DNA of 64,000 bases. Source: Littorina saxatilis. Lineage: Eukaryota > Mollusca > Gastropoda > Littorinimorpha > Littorinidae. A program made the translations under genes and the position numbers. Under the pieces are notes generated by a model. The model had not been told where the DNA came from, did not search any database, and saw only the letters and a program-made list of their open reading frames with translations. The number at the start of each line of letters is the position of its first letter. The first letter of the stretch is position 1. This document shows positions 34,500 to 47,170 of this stretch, in pieces. The DNA lies in contig NC_090246.1 in assembly GCF_037325665.1 (NCBI RefSeq), forward strand, positions 19,149,513-19,213,512. Reading direction: 5' to 3'.

Positions 34500-34725
34500 C
34501 CCGTCGGGTGCGTATCACTAGTGCTACGTGTCATTTGTGCTACGTGTCATTTGTCCTACGTGTCATTTGTGCTACGTGCCGCTATCGCTACGTTGCTTAG
34601 TGCTACAAATAATTTGTCTATGAGTCGCTATCATTCGTTCTTTATCACTACGTGTCGACAGCACTACATCTTTTAGTGCTACGTGTTATTATCGCTACGT
34701 GTCAATACCACTACTTACTGAGGAC
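34500..34725 (+). repeat. Degenerate tandem repeat of GTGCTACGTGTCATT units
   Basis: About twelve units of 15-19 bases, well conserved on the left (CTACGTGTCATTTGT three or four times) and decaying to the right. It lies just upstream of the family F element. Confidence 0.8.
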
Positions 34726-34743
34726 TTTCTCTTGCTACTTTTT

Positions 34744-35499
34744 GACTCACATGCGAAGCAAAAGTGAGTCTATGTACTCACCCGAGTCGTCCGTCCGTCC
34801 GTCCGGACGTCCGTCCGTCCGTCCGGAAAACTTTAACGTTGGATATTTCTTGGACACTATTCAGTCTATCAGTACCAAATTTGGCAAGATGGTGTATGAT
34901 GACAAGGCCCCAAAAAACATACATAGCATCTTGACCTTGCTTCAAGGTCAAGGTCGCAGGAGCCATAAATGTTGCCTAAAAAACAGCTATTTTTCATATT
35001 TTTCCCATTTTCTCTGAAGTTTTTGAGATTCAATACCTCACCTATATATGATATATAGGGCAAAGTAAGCCCCATCTTTTGATACCAGTTTGGTTTACCT
35101 TGCTTCAAGGTCAAGGTCACAGGAGCTCTTCAAAGTTGGATTGTATACATATTTTGAAGTGACCTTGACCCTGAACTATGGAAGATAACTGTTTCAAACT
35201 TAAAAATTATGTGGGGCACATGTTATGCTTTCATCATGAGACACATTCGGTCACATATGATCAAGGTCAAGGTCACTTTGACCCTTATGAAATGTGACCA
35301 AAATAAGGTAGTGAACCACTAAATGTGACCATATCTCATGGTAGAAAGAGCCAATAAGCACCATTGTACTTCCTATGTCTTGAATTAACAGCTTTGTGTT
35401 GCATGACCTTGGATGACCTTGACCTTGGGCCAAGGTCACATGTATTTTGGTAGGAAAAATGTGTAAAGCATGTGAGTCGTATGGGCTTTGCCCTTCTTG
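34744..35499 (+). mobile_element. Family F Helentron-like element carrying many TCAAGGTCA nuclear-receptor half-sites
   Basis: Starts GACTCACATGCGAAGC after a T run and ends GCATGTGAGTCGTATGGGCT, hairpin GGGCTTTGCCC, then TTCTTG and TTT. The 5' GACTCACATGC is inverted near the 3' end as GCATGTGAGTC. A (GTCC)n block lies at about 34789-34829. At least ten copies of TNAAGGTCA or its complement occur (see findings). Non-coding. Confidence 0.65.
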
Positions 35500-35519
35500 T
35501 TTCTCTCGCTCTCACTCCT

Positions 35520-35862
35520 TCTGGTTTGTGTGTGTGTGTATGTCTGTGTATGTGTGTGCGTGTGTGTGTCTGTGTATGTGTGTTTGTGTGTGTGTGTGTC
35601 TCTCTCTCTCTCTCTGTCTCACTCGCTCGCTTACTCACTCTGTCTCTCTCTCTCTGCCCCCTCTCTCTCTCTTGCTCACTCGCTCGCTCACTCACTCACT
35701 CTGTCTCTCTCTCTGCCCCCCCAAAAGCGTCAAAAGCGTCTCTCTGCCCCCCTCTCTCTCTCTCTCTCTCTCTCTTGCTCACTCGCTCGCTCACTCACTG
35801 TCTCCCCCCCCCCCCTCTCTCTCTCTCTTTCTCCGGCCTTAATATAATAAACCATTCTGAGT

Positions 35863-35897
<35 letters not shown>

Positions 35898-35920
35898 TTC
35901 TCTCTCTCTCAAACCTCCGT
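35520..35920. repeat. Compound (GT)n/(CT)n microsatellite with near-repeated blocks
   Basis: GT tract then CT tracts containing two or three copies of CTCACTCGCTCGCTCACTCA. All open frames here are artefacts. Confidence 0.93.
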
Positions 35921-36304
35921 TCAAAGTCTAACTGTAATGCTTTTACTTCCTGTTACCTAAGTTGGACCGTACTCAAATTGAGCAGAAATCTGTTTCCCAT
36001 CAAAGCACACTTTTTGCCACATTTATTAAGATTCGCTTTTAGTATTTTACTACCCGTTACTTTACTTGAACTTTGGTCGATTCAACATTTTGATATCAGC
36101 AATATGAAAGGACATTCACAGGACATGTTTCTCTTTTCACGTTTAGCCTGATGAGTATAGTCGTTGTAAGATTTTGTTAAGATTTTTAGCCAGGGGCGGA
36201 TGGGATGGATGGATGGAGAAAAGAAGAGTAATGATAAGGTCTATATCATGTGATATGTGCTGCATCAAAGTATAACTTTTCATTGCCACCTACTTGTTCC
36301 TAGC
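35921..36304. other. No recognisable feature
   Basis: Unique-looking; a short (GGAT)n run near 36196-36215. Confidence 0.4.
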
Positions 36305-36513
36305 TTTTTACATTTAGTCAAGTTATGACTAAATGTTTTAACATAGAGGGGGGAATTGAGACGAGGGTCATGGTGTATGTATATGTGTGTGTGTGTGTGC
36401 GTGTGTGTGGAGTGATTCAGAGTAAACTACTGGACCGATCTTTATGAAATTTTACATGAGAGTTCCTAGGAATGATATCCCCAGACGTTTTTTTCTTGTT
36501 TTCGGCTTTTTGT
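36305..36513 (+). mobile_element. Family A Helentron-like element, 5' fragment
   Basis: Starts TTTTTACATTTAGTCAAG and matches the family to CGGCTTTTTGTA, with a small internal loss, then stops. The rest of the element is absent. Confidence 0.75.
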
Positions 36514-36719
36514 AGGTTACAGGATGCCGAAGATGCCCGAGCATTCTTCGAGGTGTAATTTTGGACATACCCTAGTCAACGTGGCTGGGTGTCCTGGACA
36601 GCTGGTTTGAGAGATGTCAGATGGTAAAATATGTACATGCTGAGAGGGGTTTCTTCGAAAAACTGGAGCAGATAGATTGTTTGTAAGTGTTGTTGAAAAC
36701 CCAGACTGCAATAATAATG

Positions 36720-38182
36720 AGTGGCCCTCTTATCACAGTAGCTGTTGAAAGTACAAGATCATATCAGAGATGTATTGAGAAGGACATGATTCTGAATCTG
36801 ATATAGTACGTTGCTGCATCCACAAAACTGGCGTTGGTGCAACGGGTGGGGTGCGCAGCGTGCTTGTTATCGTCCTCTAGCTGGTGCAAGGGCCGACTTG
36901 AAGGCCTCAGTACTGTCTGAGTGCACTGTCCTATTATCTAGGTGGCTCCAGGCTATTATTGTTTTTGGAAAGAATGCGTTTTTGTATTGTTCTGTCTTAC
37001 AGTGTGGCACTTCGTAGGCTTTGTCATTGTTCCGGATGTAGACGGGCGCTGTGGCGGGGTGGTAAGACGTCGGCCTCTTAATCGGAAGGTCGAGGGTTCG
37101 AATCCTGGTCGCGGCCGCCTAGTGGGTTAAGTGTGGAGATTTTTCCGATCTCCCAGGTCAACTTATGTGCAGACCTGCTAGTGGCTTATCCCCCTTCGTG
37201 TGTACACGCAAGCACAAGACCAAGTGCGCACGGAAAAGATCCTGTAATCCATGTCAGAGTTCGGTGGGTTATAGAAACACGAAAATATCCAGCATGCTTC
37301 CTCCGAAAGCGGCGTATGGCTGCCTTAATGGCGGGGTAAAAACGGTCATACACGTAAAATTCCACTCGTGCAAAAAACACGAGTGTACGAGGGAGTTTCA
37401 GCCCATGAACGCAGAAGAAGAAGAAGAAGTTCCGGATGTAGTTTTCTACCGGGTTATTGGTTTGGAATCCTGGTAGAGGTTTTGAGCGAATGAGGCGGCC
37501 GGTCTTCTGTGGGGTAATGAACTGCTCAGGAGGCATTGCTGGCACCAGCCCCTCAACCACCTTATAGGAGAATGTGAGCCGTAGTCGATCTTGGAGAGGG
37601 GGTAGGTCATATTGGTTAGGAGACCGGTAACAAAGCCAGGGGTCGGGGATCTGTAGTCCCTGGAGATGAAACGGACTGCAGCTCGCTGTATGCGCTCCAT
37701 CTTGTCGATCTCTGTCTTGGTGTGTGGGTCCCATATGATGGCTCCATATTTCAGAACGGGTCTGACTAGGGCCAGGAAGGCATTCCGTTTGCATGTTGTG
37801 GGACAGTGGCGGAGGTTGCGGCGGAGAAACCCTAGGGTACAGTTGGCTTTTTTGTTGACTGCATTGATGTGGTTGGTCCATTTGAGGTCTTTGGAGAATA
37901 GGACGCCTAGGTATCGGTTGGAGGATACGTTCTTGAGTATGGTATTGCTTAGGGAGTAGAAGAAGAAGGAGGATGGAGGGTTCCGTGCTAGGCTCATGAC
38001 GTAGCATTTGTCTGCGTTGAAACGCATGCCCCACTTCTCTGCCCAGGACTCCGGGTTCTTCAGGTCCTCTTGGAGGGTGTTATGGTCGCTGAAGTCCTTG
38101 ATCTCCCTGTAGATGAGGCAGTCATCTGCGAATAGGCGCACTTGAGACTTGACTGCCTCCGGGAGGTCGTTGATGTCAGACG
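36720..38182 (-). mobile_element. LINE, strongly 5'-truncated, split by a SINE
   Basis: On the minus strand it opens with SDINDLPEAV and the catalytic FADDCLIY of a reverse transcriptase, then KWGMRFNADKCYVM and RYLGV blocks and the C-terminal HCPTTCKRNAF ... IWDPH region. A frameshift near 37600 separates this from the continuation LQDRLRLTFSYKVVEGLVPA. The SINE 37042-37428 splits it, and the tail resumes at 37028 (NDKAYEVPHC) to a stop at 36867-36869. The lineage resembles Jockey/CR1-type LINEs. Everything before the palm, including the endonuclease, is missing. It is clearly not the same family as 15141-17212. Confidence 0.8.
37042..37428 (+). mobile_element. tRNA-derived SINE (family 1) inserted in a LINE
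   Basis: An exact 13-base target duplication GTTCCGGATGTAG lies at 37029-37041 and 37429-37441. Head: A box GTGGCGGGGTGGTAAGAC, B box GGGTTCGAATCC. Body: GTGGGTTATAGAAACACGAA. Tail: (GAA)n. This is the most complete copy of the family in the window. Confidence 0.92.
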
Positions 38183-39362
38183 TTTAGGAGAAGGACATGG
38201 TCGTCTCTGTGATGTAGGAGAAGGATATATATGTGATTATTACTATTGGTTAGAGATGTAGGAAAAAGACAGGGAGGCAGGAGAAGGACAAATGCATGTC
38301 AGAGTCTGGTAGGCGTCTGATTGTTTCTGGGATGAACTCAATTTTGTTTCTCTAAAGGGATCGTTAACAGTTAGCACCCGACTATGTGTTTGCAGGATTT
38401 ACGTTCTATAACGTGTTTTTTTCTGTCCCTTTTTGTTTATCTTTTGAATAAGAGTGGCTGTGTTTAGGTGCAAATGAGTGTATGTTTTTCCCACAAAATC
38501 AACAGAATTTCCCAGAACGCTTGACAAATAAACTATTCTGTGGTCCTGTTATAGGCGTGGGAGAGGGAATTGGTCATACCAAATACAGGAGAAGCATTGT
38601 TATTATGCCATAGATGTAAGCAAGGAGCGTGATTACGCCAGAGGTGTAGAATAAGGGCGTGAGTATGTTAGAGGTGTAAGACAAAGACTAGAGAACATAC
38701 ATGTGATGGTGTCAGGTTTTGGCGGGAGAAGGACATGATCGGGCGGGGGAGCTAAAAACTGGGTCTCACATGGACCCACAGTTCTCTTTGCCAAAAGAAC
38801 AGTGTGTCCCACGGACTCAAGGCAACAATGTCCATGCAACGTCATGTCGCAGGACACTGCCCTGAAAGCGATTTATAAAGATGCTGTCTTCAGTTCTTCC
38901 GGCGTCTCGTTCATTATAATGATTGAAAGTTGCATCTCTAGAGATCACTGCTCTAAACAACGTCGGAAATGATTTGGTACAAAGGATCCAGTCAGCCTGT
39001 GTCTGCCGGGGTATCGTCTGCTGGATTGTAGAGGCCGCTCAGCATTAAGTCTGCTCAGTAACTGTTTCTATTATCTAATTGTCATCATTATTATTATTAT
39101 CATTATTATTATTATTATTTCTTTTGGGGGGTTTGTTTGTTTCCGATCATTTGAGAGACGTTAGGCACAAGTGTGATCGTGGCAGACATGTAGAACCATA
39201 TTCATCACCATGCTGATGTTGGCTACCTATCACTAAGAACAAGAAGAGAAGAAGAAAGGAGGGGTTAGGTGGGGAGTTGCTGTGGGGGGGGGGGGGGGGG
39301 GGGGGGGGGGGCGGGGGAATAAAAGAAGGTGCAAGATCTTTGCCGGTCAGCAGTGCTGATTC
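38183..39362. other. No gene; degenerate minisatellites and poly-G
   Basis: Loose repeats of GATGTAGGAGAAGGACAT (38183-38300) and of GAGTATGTTAGAGGTGTAAG-like units (38590-38690). An (ATT)n run at about 39086-39118 and a long poly-G run at 39285-39311. Confidence 0.55.
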
Positions 39363-40239
39363 TTTTTACATTTAGTCAAGTTTTGACTTAATGTTTTAAC
39401 GTTGAGGGGGGAATCGAGACGAGGGTCGTGGTGTATGTGCGTGTGTGTGTGTGTGTCTGTCTGTCTCTGTGTGTGTGTGTGTAGAGCGATTCAGACTAAA
39501 CTACTGGACCGATCTTTATGAAATTTGACATGAGAGTTCCTGGGTATGAAATCCCCGAACGTTTTTTTCATTTTTTTGATAGATGTCTTTGATGACGTCA
39601 TATCCGGCTTTTCGTGAAAGTTGAGGCGGCACTGTCACGCCCTCATTTTTCAACCAAATTGGTTGAAATTTTGGTCGGGTAATGTTCTACGAAGCCCGGA
39701 CTTCGGTATTGCATTTCAGCGTGGTGGCTTAAAAAATTAATTAATGACTTTGGTTATTAAAAATCTGAAAATTGTAAAAAAAATATGTTTTTTATAAAAC
39801 GATCCAAATTTACGTTTATCTTATTCTCCATCATTTGCTGATTGCAAAAGCATATAAATATGTTATATTCGGATTAAAAACAAGCTCTGAAAATTAAATA
39901 TATAAAAATTATTATCAAAATTAAATTTTCGAAATCAATTTAAAAACACTTTCATCTTATTCCTTGTCGGTTCCTGATTCCAAAAACATATAGATATGAT
40001 ATGTTTGGATTAAAAACACGCTCAGAAAGTTAAAACGAAGAGAGGTACAGAAAAGCGTGCTATCCTTCCCAGCGCAACTACTACCCCGCTCTTCTTGTCA
40101 ATTTCACTGCCTATGCCGTGAGCGGTGGACTGACGATGCTACGAGTATACGGTCTTGCTGCGTTGCATTGCGTTCAGTTTCATTCTGTGAATTCGACAGC
40201 TACTTGACTAAATGTTGTATTTTCGCCTTACGCGACTTG
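39363..40239 (+). mobile_element. Family A Helentron-like element (full length), first of a chain
   Basis: Full-length copy, TTTTTACATTTAGTCAAG to CGCCTTACGCGACTTG. Its 3' CTTG is followed at once by the T run that starts the next copy. Confidence 0.8.
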
Positions 40240-40889
40240 TTTTTACATTTAGTCAAGTTTTGACTAAATGTTTTAACATGGAGGGGGGAGACGAGGATGT
40301 GTGTGTGTGTGTGTCTGTCTGTCTGTGCGTGTGTGTGTGTAGAGCGATTCAGACTAAACTACTGGACCAATCTTTATGAAATGTTACGGACTTTAGTATT
40401 GCATTTCAGCTTGGTGGCTTAAAAATTAATCAATGACTTTGGTCATTAAAAATCTGAAAATTGTAAAAAAAAATTTTTTTTATAAAACGATCCAAATTTA
40501 CGTTCATCTTATTCTTTATCATGTTCTGATTCCAAAAACATATAAATATGTTATATTTGGATTTAAAACAAGCTCTGAAAATTAAAAATATAAAAATCAT
40601 GATCAAAATTAAATTTCCGAAATCGATCAAAAACACTTTCATCTTATTCCTTGTCGGTTCCTGATTCCAAAAACATATAGATATGATATGTTAGGATTAA
40701 AAACACGCTCAGAAAGTTAAAACGAAGAGAGGTACAGTAAAGCGTGCTATGTCTATGAAGCACAGCGCTACAGCGCCAAACAGGCTCGTCACTTTCACTG
40801 CCTTTTGCACTAGCGGCGGACTACGTTCAGTTTCATTCTGTGAGTTCCACAGCTTGACTGAATGTAGTAATTTCGCCTTACGCGACTTG
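40240..40889 (+). mobile_element. Family A Helentron-like element with an internal deletion, second of the chain
   Basis: Same ends as its neighbour but lacks about 200 bases of the 5' half (from after the ACTGGACCAATCTTTATGAA block to the GGACTTTAGTATTGCATT block). It is directly joined to family B at 40892. Confidence 0.8.
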
Positions 40890-40891
40890 TT

Positions 40892-41214
40892 GGCTCACGT
40901 AAGTGTAGCCTATGCGATCGTAACTTTGTCTGTCTGTGTGTGTGTGCGTGTGTGTGTGTGTGTGTTTGTGCGTGTGTATGTCTGTGGTAGAAACTCTAAC
41001 ATTTGAAGACGTCACATTACATTGACGTCACATTATGACGTAAGAGGGTTAGACGTCACGCGAAGGAAGTACTGAAAGTCTTGGTCATTATTATTTTGAG
41101 CGGGCCGAGACTCTGTTGGCAGTCGTGTCCCTGTAAGTAGGCTACATGCAGACAGACAGATCTAGATCTAGTGTCTCGCTTTCTTGCACAGTTTCACCTA
41201 TGCTCTTTCTCTGT

Positions 41215-41278
<64 letters not shown>

Positions 41279-41345
41279 CGGAGTGATTGAGTTTGTGTTA
41301 CTGTTTGTCGATTTCTTACGTGAGCCTTGATGGCTTCGCCTCTTG
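40892..41345 (+). mobile_element. Family B Helentron-like element, copy 3, third of the chain
   Basis: Begins GGCTCACGTAAGTGTAGCC two T's after the previous CTTG and ends in its own hairpin and CTTG. Contains GT runs at 40933-40975 and 41213-41272. Confidence 0.8.
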
Positions 41346-41408
41346 TTTTAATATTCGTAACGAATGTTTTTGTTGCTTCAGTTAGAACTTCTCAAAATGA
41401 CCAGTATC

Positions 41409-42917
41409 TTTTTTTACATTTAGTCAAGTTTTGACTAAATGTTTTAACATAGAGGGGGAATCGAGACGAGGGTCGTGGTGTATGTGTGTGTGTGTGCGTC
41501 TGTGTGTGTGTGTGTGTAGAGCGATTCAGACTAAACTACTGGACCGATCTTTATGAAATTTTACATGAGAGTTCCTGGGAATATTCCCGGACGTTTTCTT
41601 TTTTTTTGATAAATGTCTTTGATGACGTCATATCCGGCTTTTTGTAAAAGTTGAGGCGGCACTGTCACACCCTCATTTTTCAATCAAATTGATTGAAATT
41701 TTGGCCAAGAAATCTTCGACGAAGGCCGGACTTCGGTATTGCATTTCAGTTTGGTGGCTTAAAAATTAATTAATGACTTTGGTCATTAAAAATCTGAAAA
41801 TTGTAAAAAAAATTTTTTTTTATAAAACGATCCAAATTTACGTTCATCTTATTCTTCATCATTTTCTGATTCCAAAAACATATAAATATGTTATATTTGG
41901 ATTAAAAACAAGCTCTGAAAATTAAAAATATAAACATTATGATCAAAATTAAATTTCCAAAATCGTTTAACAATAACAATAACAATAACAGCACTTTATT
42001 GTCCATTAAAATATTACATAAAAATGGAAATTTTTCTTCGGCACACCCTGTCTGCCTGTAAACGATTATAACAAGAATTGTATAGGACGACACACATAAA
42101 ACATAAAACATAAAAGGGATACAATCAAATATGATATTGCACTATGTAAATTTACCCTCTCATATCACAGGAGTTGGGTTTCACAGCCGAGTAATCACAT
42201 TACAAATATTTCCCACACACCTTCACATGTACACATTGTTTGTTTTTTCCCAGCCGACCAGCCTCTACGTGATGCGAGAAGAATTTAAAATGGTGACTGC
42301 AGAAGGCAGGAATGACTTTTTAAACTGGTTTTTGCGTGCCAAAGGGACCTTATAACGTTTACCTGAAGGGAGAATTTCGAAACAGGGGTTGAGAGGATGG
42401 ATCGGATCACGGACAATTTTGAGAGCTTTCCGCTTAATGGCAGCTTCGTGGAGACTGGTCAGCTGTCGTTGGGGTTGCCCAACAAGCTTGCTAGCCGTCG
42501 CAACAATGCGGTGGAGTTTAGCTTTGTTTTTAACATTTGTGGTACCATACCATGTCACAATGTTAAAAGTCAGTATGCTTTCAATCAAACTGCGATACAC
42601 AAGTTCCATAACACTTTGATTGACATTAAAATATTTAAGCTTCCTGAGAATAGTTTGAAAACTATTTCATCTTATTCCTTGTCGGTTCCTGATTCCAAAA
42701 ACATATAGATATGATATGTTTGGATTAAAAACACGCTCAGAAATGTAAAACGAAGAGAGGTACAGTAAAGCGTGCTATGAAGCACAGCGCAACCGCTACC
42801 GCGCCAAACAGGCTCGTCACTTTCACTGCCTTTTGCACTTGCGGCGGACTACGTTCAGTTTCATTCTGCGAGTTCCACAGCTTGACTAAATGTAGTAATT
42901 TCGCCTTACGCGACTTG
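41409..42917 (+). mobile_element. Family A Helentron-like element split by a LINE fragment
   Basis: Left part 41409-41969 and right part 42656-42917 both match family A and are in register around the insertion. Ends CGCCTTACGCGACTTG. Confidence 0.8.
41970..42655 (-). mobile_element. LINE 3' fragment (Rex/Jockey-like C terminus)
   Basis: The minus strand encodes 114 codons (42609-42265) with YRSLIESILTFNIVTWYG, VKNKAKLHRIV and HPLNPCFEILPSGKRYKVP, the C-terminal end of a non-LTR reverse transcriptase protein, ending near SAVTILN. A 3' UTR and an (AACAAT)n-type tail (41972-41990) follow. It is 5'-truncated and inserted into family A. Confidence 0.8.
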
Positions 42918-43154
42918 TTTAAACCTATTACAGTGGTCGCCGCTTAATAAAGCCAGTTCTGGACCGACGAAAAATGGCTTTAATAAGCGGCGGATTTATT
43001 AACCGGCGGTCCAGGAATACGTCATTTTCGAAAGAAAAAAACCACCTTCTCTTTTGTTTACGTCACTCAGTCACTTTCTTTCATCATTTACACTTGTTTG
43101 AATCTAAACAAAACTTCACGAAGGATGTTGAACTTTTGTTTTAATTATGTACAT

Positions 43155-43462
43155 ACCGGCACGGTTGGCCTAGTGGTAAGGCGTCCGCCCCGTGATCGGG
43201 AGGTCGTGGGTTCGAACCCCGGCCGGGTCATACCTAAGACTTTTAAATTGGCAATCTAGTGGCTGCTCCGCCTGGCGTCTGGCATTATGGGGTTAGTGCT
43301 AGGACTGGTTTGTCCGGTGTCAGAATAATGTGACTGGGTGAGACATGAAGCCTGTGCTGCGACTTCTGTCTTGTGTGTGGCGCACGTTATATGTCAAAGC
43401 AGCACCGCCCTGATATGGCCCTTCGTGGTCGGCTGGGCGTTAAGCAAACAAACAAACAAACA
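43155..43462 (+). mobile_element. tRNA-derived SINE (family 2)
   Basis: A 12-base target duplication AATTATGTACAT lies at 43143-43154 and 43463-43474. Head: GGCCTAGTGGTAAGGCGTCC and B box GGGTTCGAACCCC. Tail (CAAA)n. Closely similar to 50759-51072. Confidence 0.93.
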
Positions 43463-44038
43463 AATTATGTACATGTATGTGTACTTTGATCACTTCAGTA
43501 CATCAATAATTTCACTGTCACCGTCACGAATCATTACTCGGCAGAGAAGAACGATTTTATGAGTGTTTGTTTGTTGGTCGTCTTCCACATCAGTTCTCTC
43601 ACTGAGTCTGCGAATGGTTCAAATTCTTCCATGCGGTAACCACGACTTTCCAGACCAGATCGAAGGCGGGTCATTATTTGCCTCATCTCTGGGTTTGAAG
43701 GCGGTGTGGGTGGCATCTCTTCATCCTCCTCGTCATCTTCATCATCACCTGTCAAGTCCGATTGCCCAGCTTCCACATTCGCACGTTCACGCAAATCAGT
43801 GACGATGGTGTGAAACGCTGCCTCTTCACTGTCATCCAGTTATTGACTGACATTCTTTTCTGAACTCGGATATTTCGTGATACGCGTGAGCGTGGACATA
43901 AATAGGCCTATGACTTGAGCGATTACAAGACAAGATAATGTGAGTTTTAGTCACAAACTACGTGATTTCTCTGAGAAAACTGGCTTTAATAAGCGGTGGG
44001 TTGGGTTTATTAACCGGCTTTTTCTAATACATAAGATA

Positions 44039-44513
44039 CTAGATGATTATCCGCTTCGCCGGGTACCGGCTTCGCCGGGAAGAAGTAGAGCCGAATACCA
44101 GGCTGCGCCTGGGACCCGGCTTTGCCGGGTGTACGAAGGAAAGGAGATAAACGCGCAAAACACTGGAGACCTTCTAAAAATAGTAACGTGCAGTGACCTT
44201 CTAAAAATAGTAACGTAGTAACGGGAATATGGATTGACGCCACACGGAGGAAGGGAGATAATCGCGGCTGAAAACACTGGAGAAGATAAGGAAGAGTTAC
44301 TGGTAGTGGATCCAGACCAAAAAAACCAAAATCGGTTCAGCGCGCACAGCGCTGCGCGCTGAGAGCACGTGTTGAAATATCTCATCGACCAGGTTGTGTC
44401 CAGGGTGTACCTGAATATGATCACCAAATTTGAAACAGATCCATCGAGAACCTTGGCCGCGCATCGCGCACAGACAGACAGACAGACACACAGACACACA
44501 GACACTAGTCGTA
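44039..44513 (-). mobile_element. Helitron family D, non-autonomous, complete ends
   Basis: Minus strand: 5' ATATATACGACTAGTGTCTG, 3' end with two GC-rich hairpins (CCCGGCGAAGCCGG then CCCGGCGAAGCGG) before CTAG at 44039-44042 followed by T. Internal GACCTTCTAAAAATAGTAAC is tandemly repeated. Its 5' two-thirds matches 9285-9612. Confidence 0.78.
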
Positions 44514-44614
44514 TATATATATAGAAGATAGTGATAAATCCGGACCGTCTGAAATCGGCTTTTACAAGCGGCTGGCTCTATTAACCGCGGTTTTATTAAG
44601 CGGCGTCCACTGTA

Positions 44615-45261
44615 TTATTATTATCTGCGCTGAAAGTGTTGGTTTATACAATGAAGAGGGAACCATGTTTGTATAGCAACTACCTTGCAAATATATACAC
44701 TCAGGTGGCAGTGTTTTGATGTTGCATTACATTAATTAGTTGTTTGCGAGCATTTAATTAAACAAAAATTTGCAGTGAAGGACTTTTTTTTGGCGACTAT
44801 ACGAGCCAGTTTTTGCGACAGGACAATTAACAGCTGTTGAGTTATGAAGTTTTGGTTGCAACCAACATGAGTTCTTTACGACTAGCACTCCCGACTTGGC
44901 TCTACAACACCTGTTGATACCCACACCTGTTTTGGAATACATGTGTTTTGTCGTACGAAGAGCAAGGAAGGCCACGTTCTGTTTGTGAACACGTCTGGGG
45001 ATACTATCCGATAGTCAAATGAAAGGGGACGTTAGCAAATTTGTCTGTGGAGTCAAAGTAGGTTTTCTTGTGTTGTTTTATGAGGATGTGAATATACTCA
45101 ATGTCAACTTCAGCCATGTTCTACACTTATATGGTGTTCAGGACTGCATGGTTTCAGTGAGGCAAAGGTCGTCGGCCATTGTCTCATTACAATATATGCA
45201 AAATGCCGATCATTCTGACCAGTCTGTTGGTCATATGGGAAATTGACTGACACATTTGATC
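44615..45261. other. No recognisable feature
   Basis: Unique-looking sequence between a transposon and a microsatellite. Confidence 0.45.
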
Positions 45262-46970
<1,709 letters not shown>

Positions 46971-46979
46971 TACTGCGTC

Positions 46980-47135
46980 TTGGAGATAGACTTTGACTCA
47001 GTAATACAGTGTTTGGAGAAAGACTTCGACTCAGTAATACAGTGTTTGGAGAAAGACTTCGACTCAGTAATACAGTGTCTTGGAGAAAGACTTTGACTCA
47101 GTACCTTGCGAGGAGTACCTTTGACTCAGTAACCT
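46980..47135 (+). repeat. 33-base tandem repeat with AP-1-like sites just upstream of RUFY
   Basis: Four to five units of GACTTYGACTCAGTAATACA plus GTGTTTGGAGAAA at a period of 33-34 bases, starting near 46989, 47022, 47055 and 47089, ending 36-60 bases before the start codon. Three units carry perfect TGACTCA (AP-1 type). Confidence 0.85.
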
Positions 47136-47170
47136 ATGCGGTATCTGGGTGTTGGTGAAGCTTGATAAAA

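Larger units (their letters stand above)
42931..44612 (-). mobile_element. pogo/Tigger-like DNA transposon with two nested insertions
   Basis: TA-flanked (42929-42930 and 44613-44614). The ends CAGTGGTCGCCGCTTAATAA and TTATTAAGCGGCGTCCACTG are inverted repeats with one mismatch. More copies of the TTAATAAGCGG motif occur inside. A minus-strand frame (43794-43534, 86 codons) has an acidic stretch and ends NKQTLIKSFF, like the C terminus of Tigger-type transposases. A SINE (43155-43462) and a Helitron (44039-44513) interrupt it. Only a remnant of the transposase is left. Confidence 0.78.

Noticed and set aside
37186-38034. 282-codon minus-strand frame as a separate gene
   Set aside because: It reads partly out of frame over a LINE and then through a SINE; only a short part matches the real LINE peptide.
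43155-43230. tRNA gene (A and B boxes, CCTAGTGGTAAGG)
   Set aside because: It is the head of a SINE: a non-tRNA body, tail and target duplication follow. The same holds at 23600, 28030-28100, 37042, 50759 and 62140-62217.
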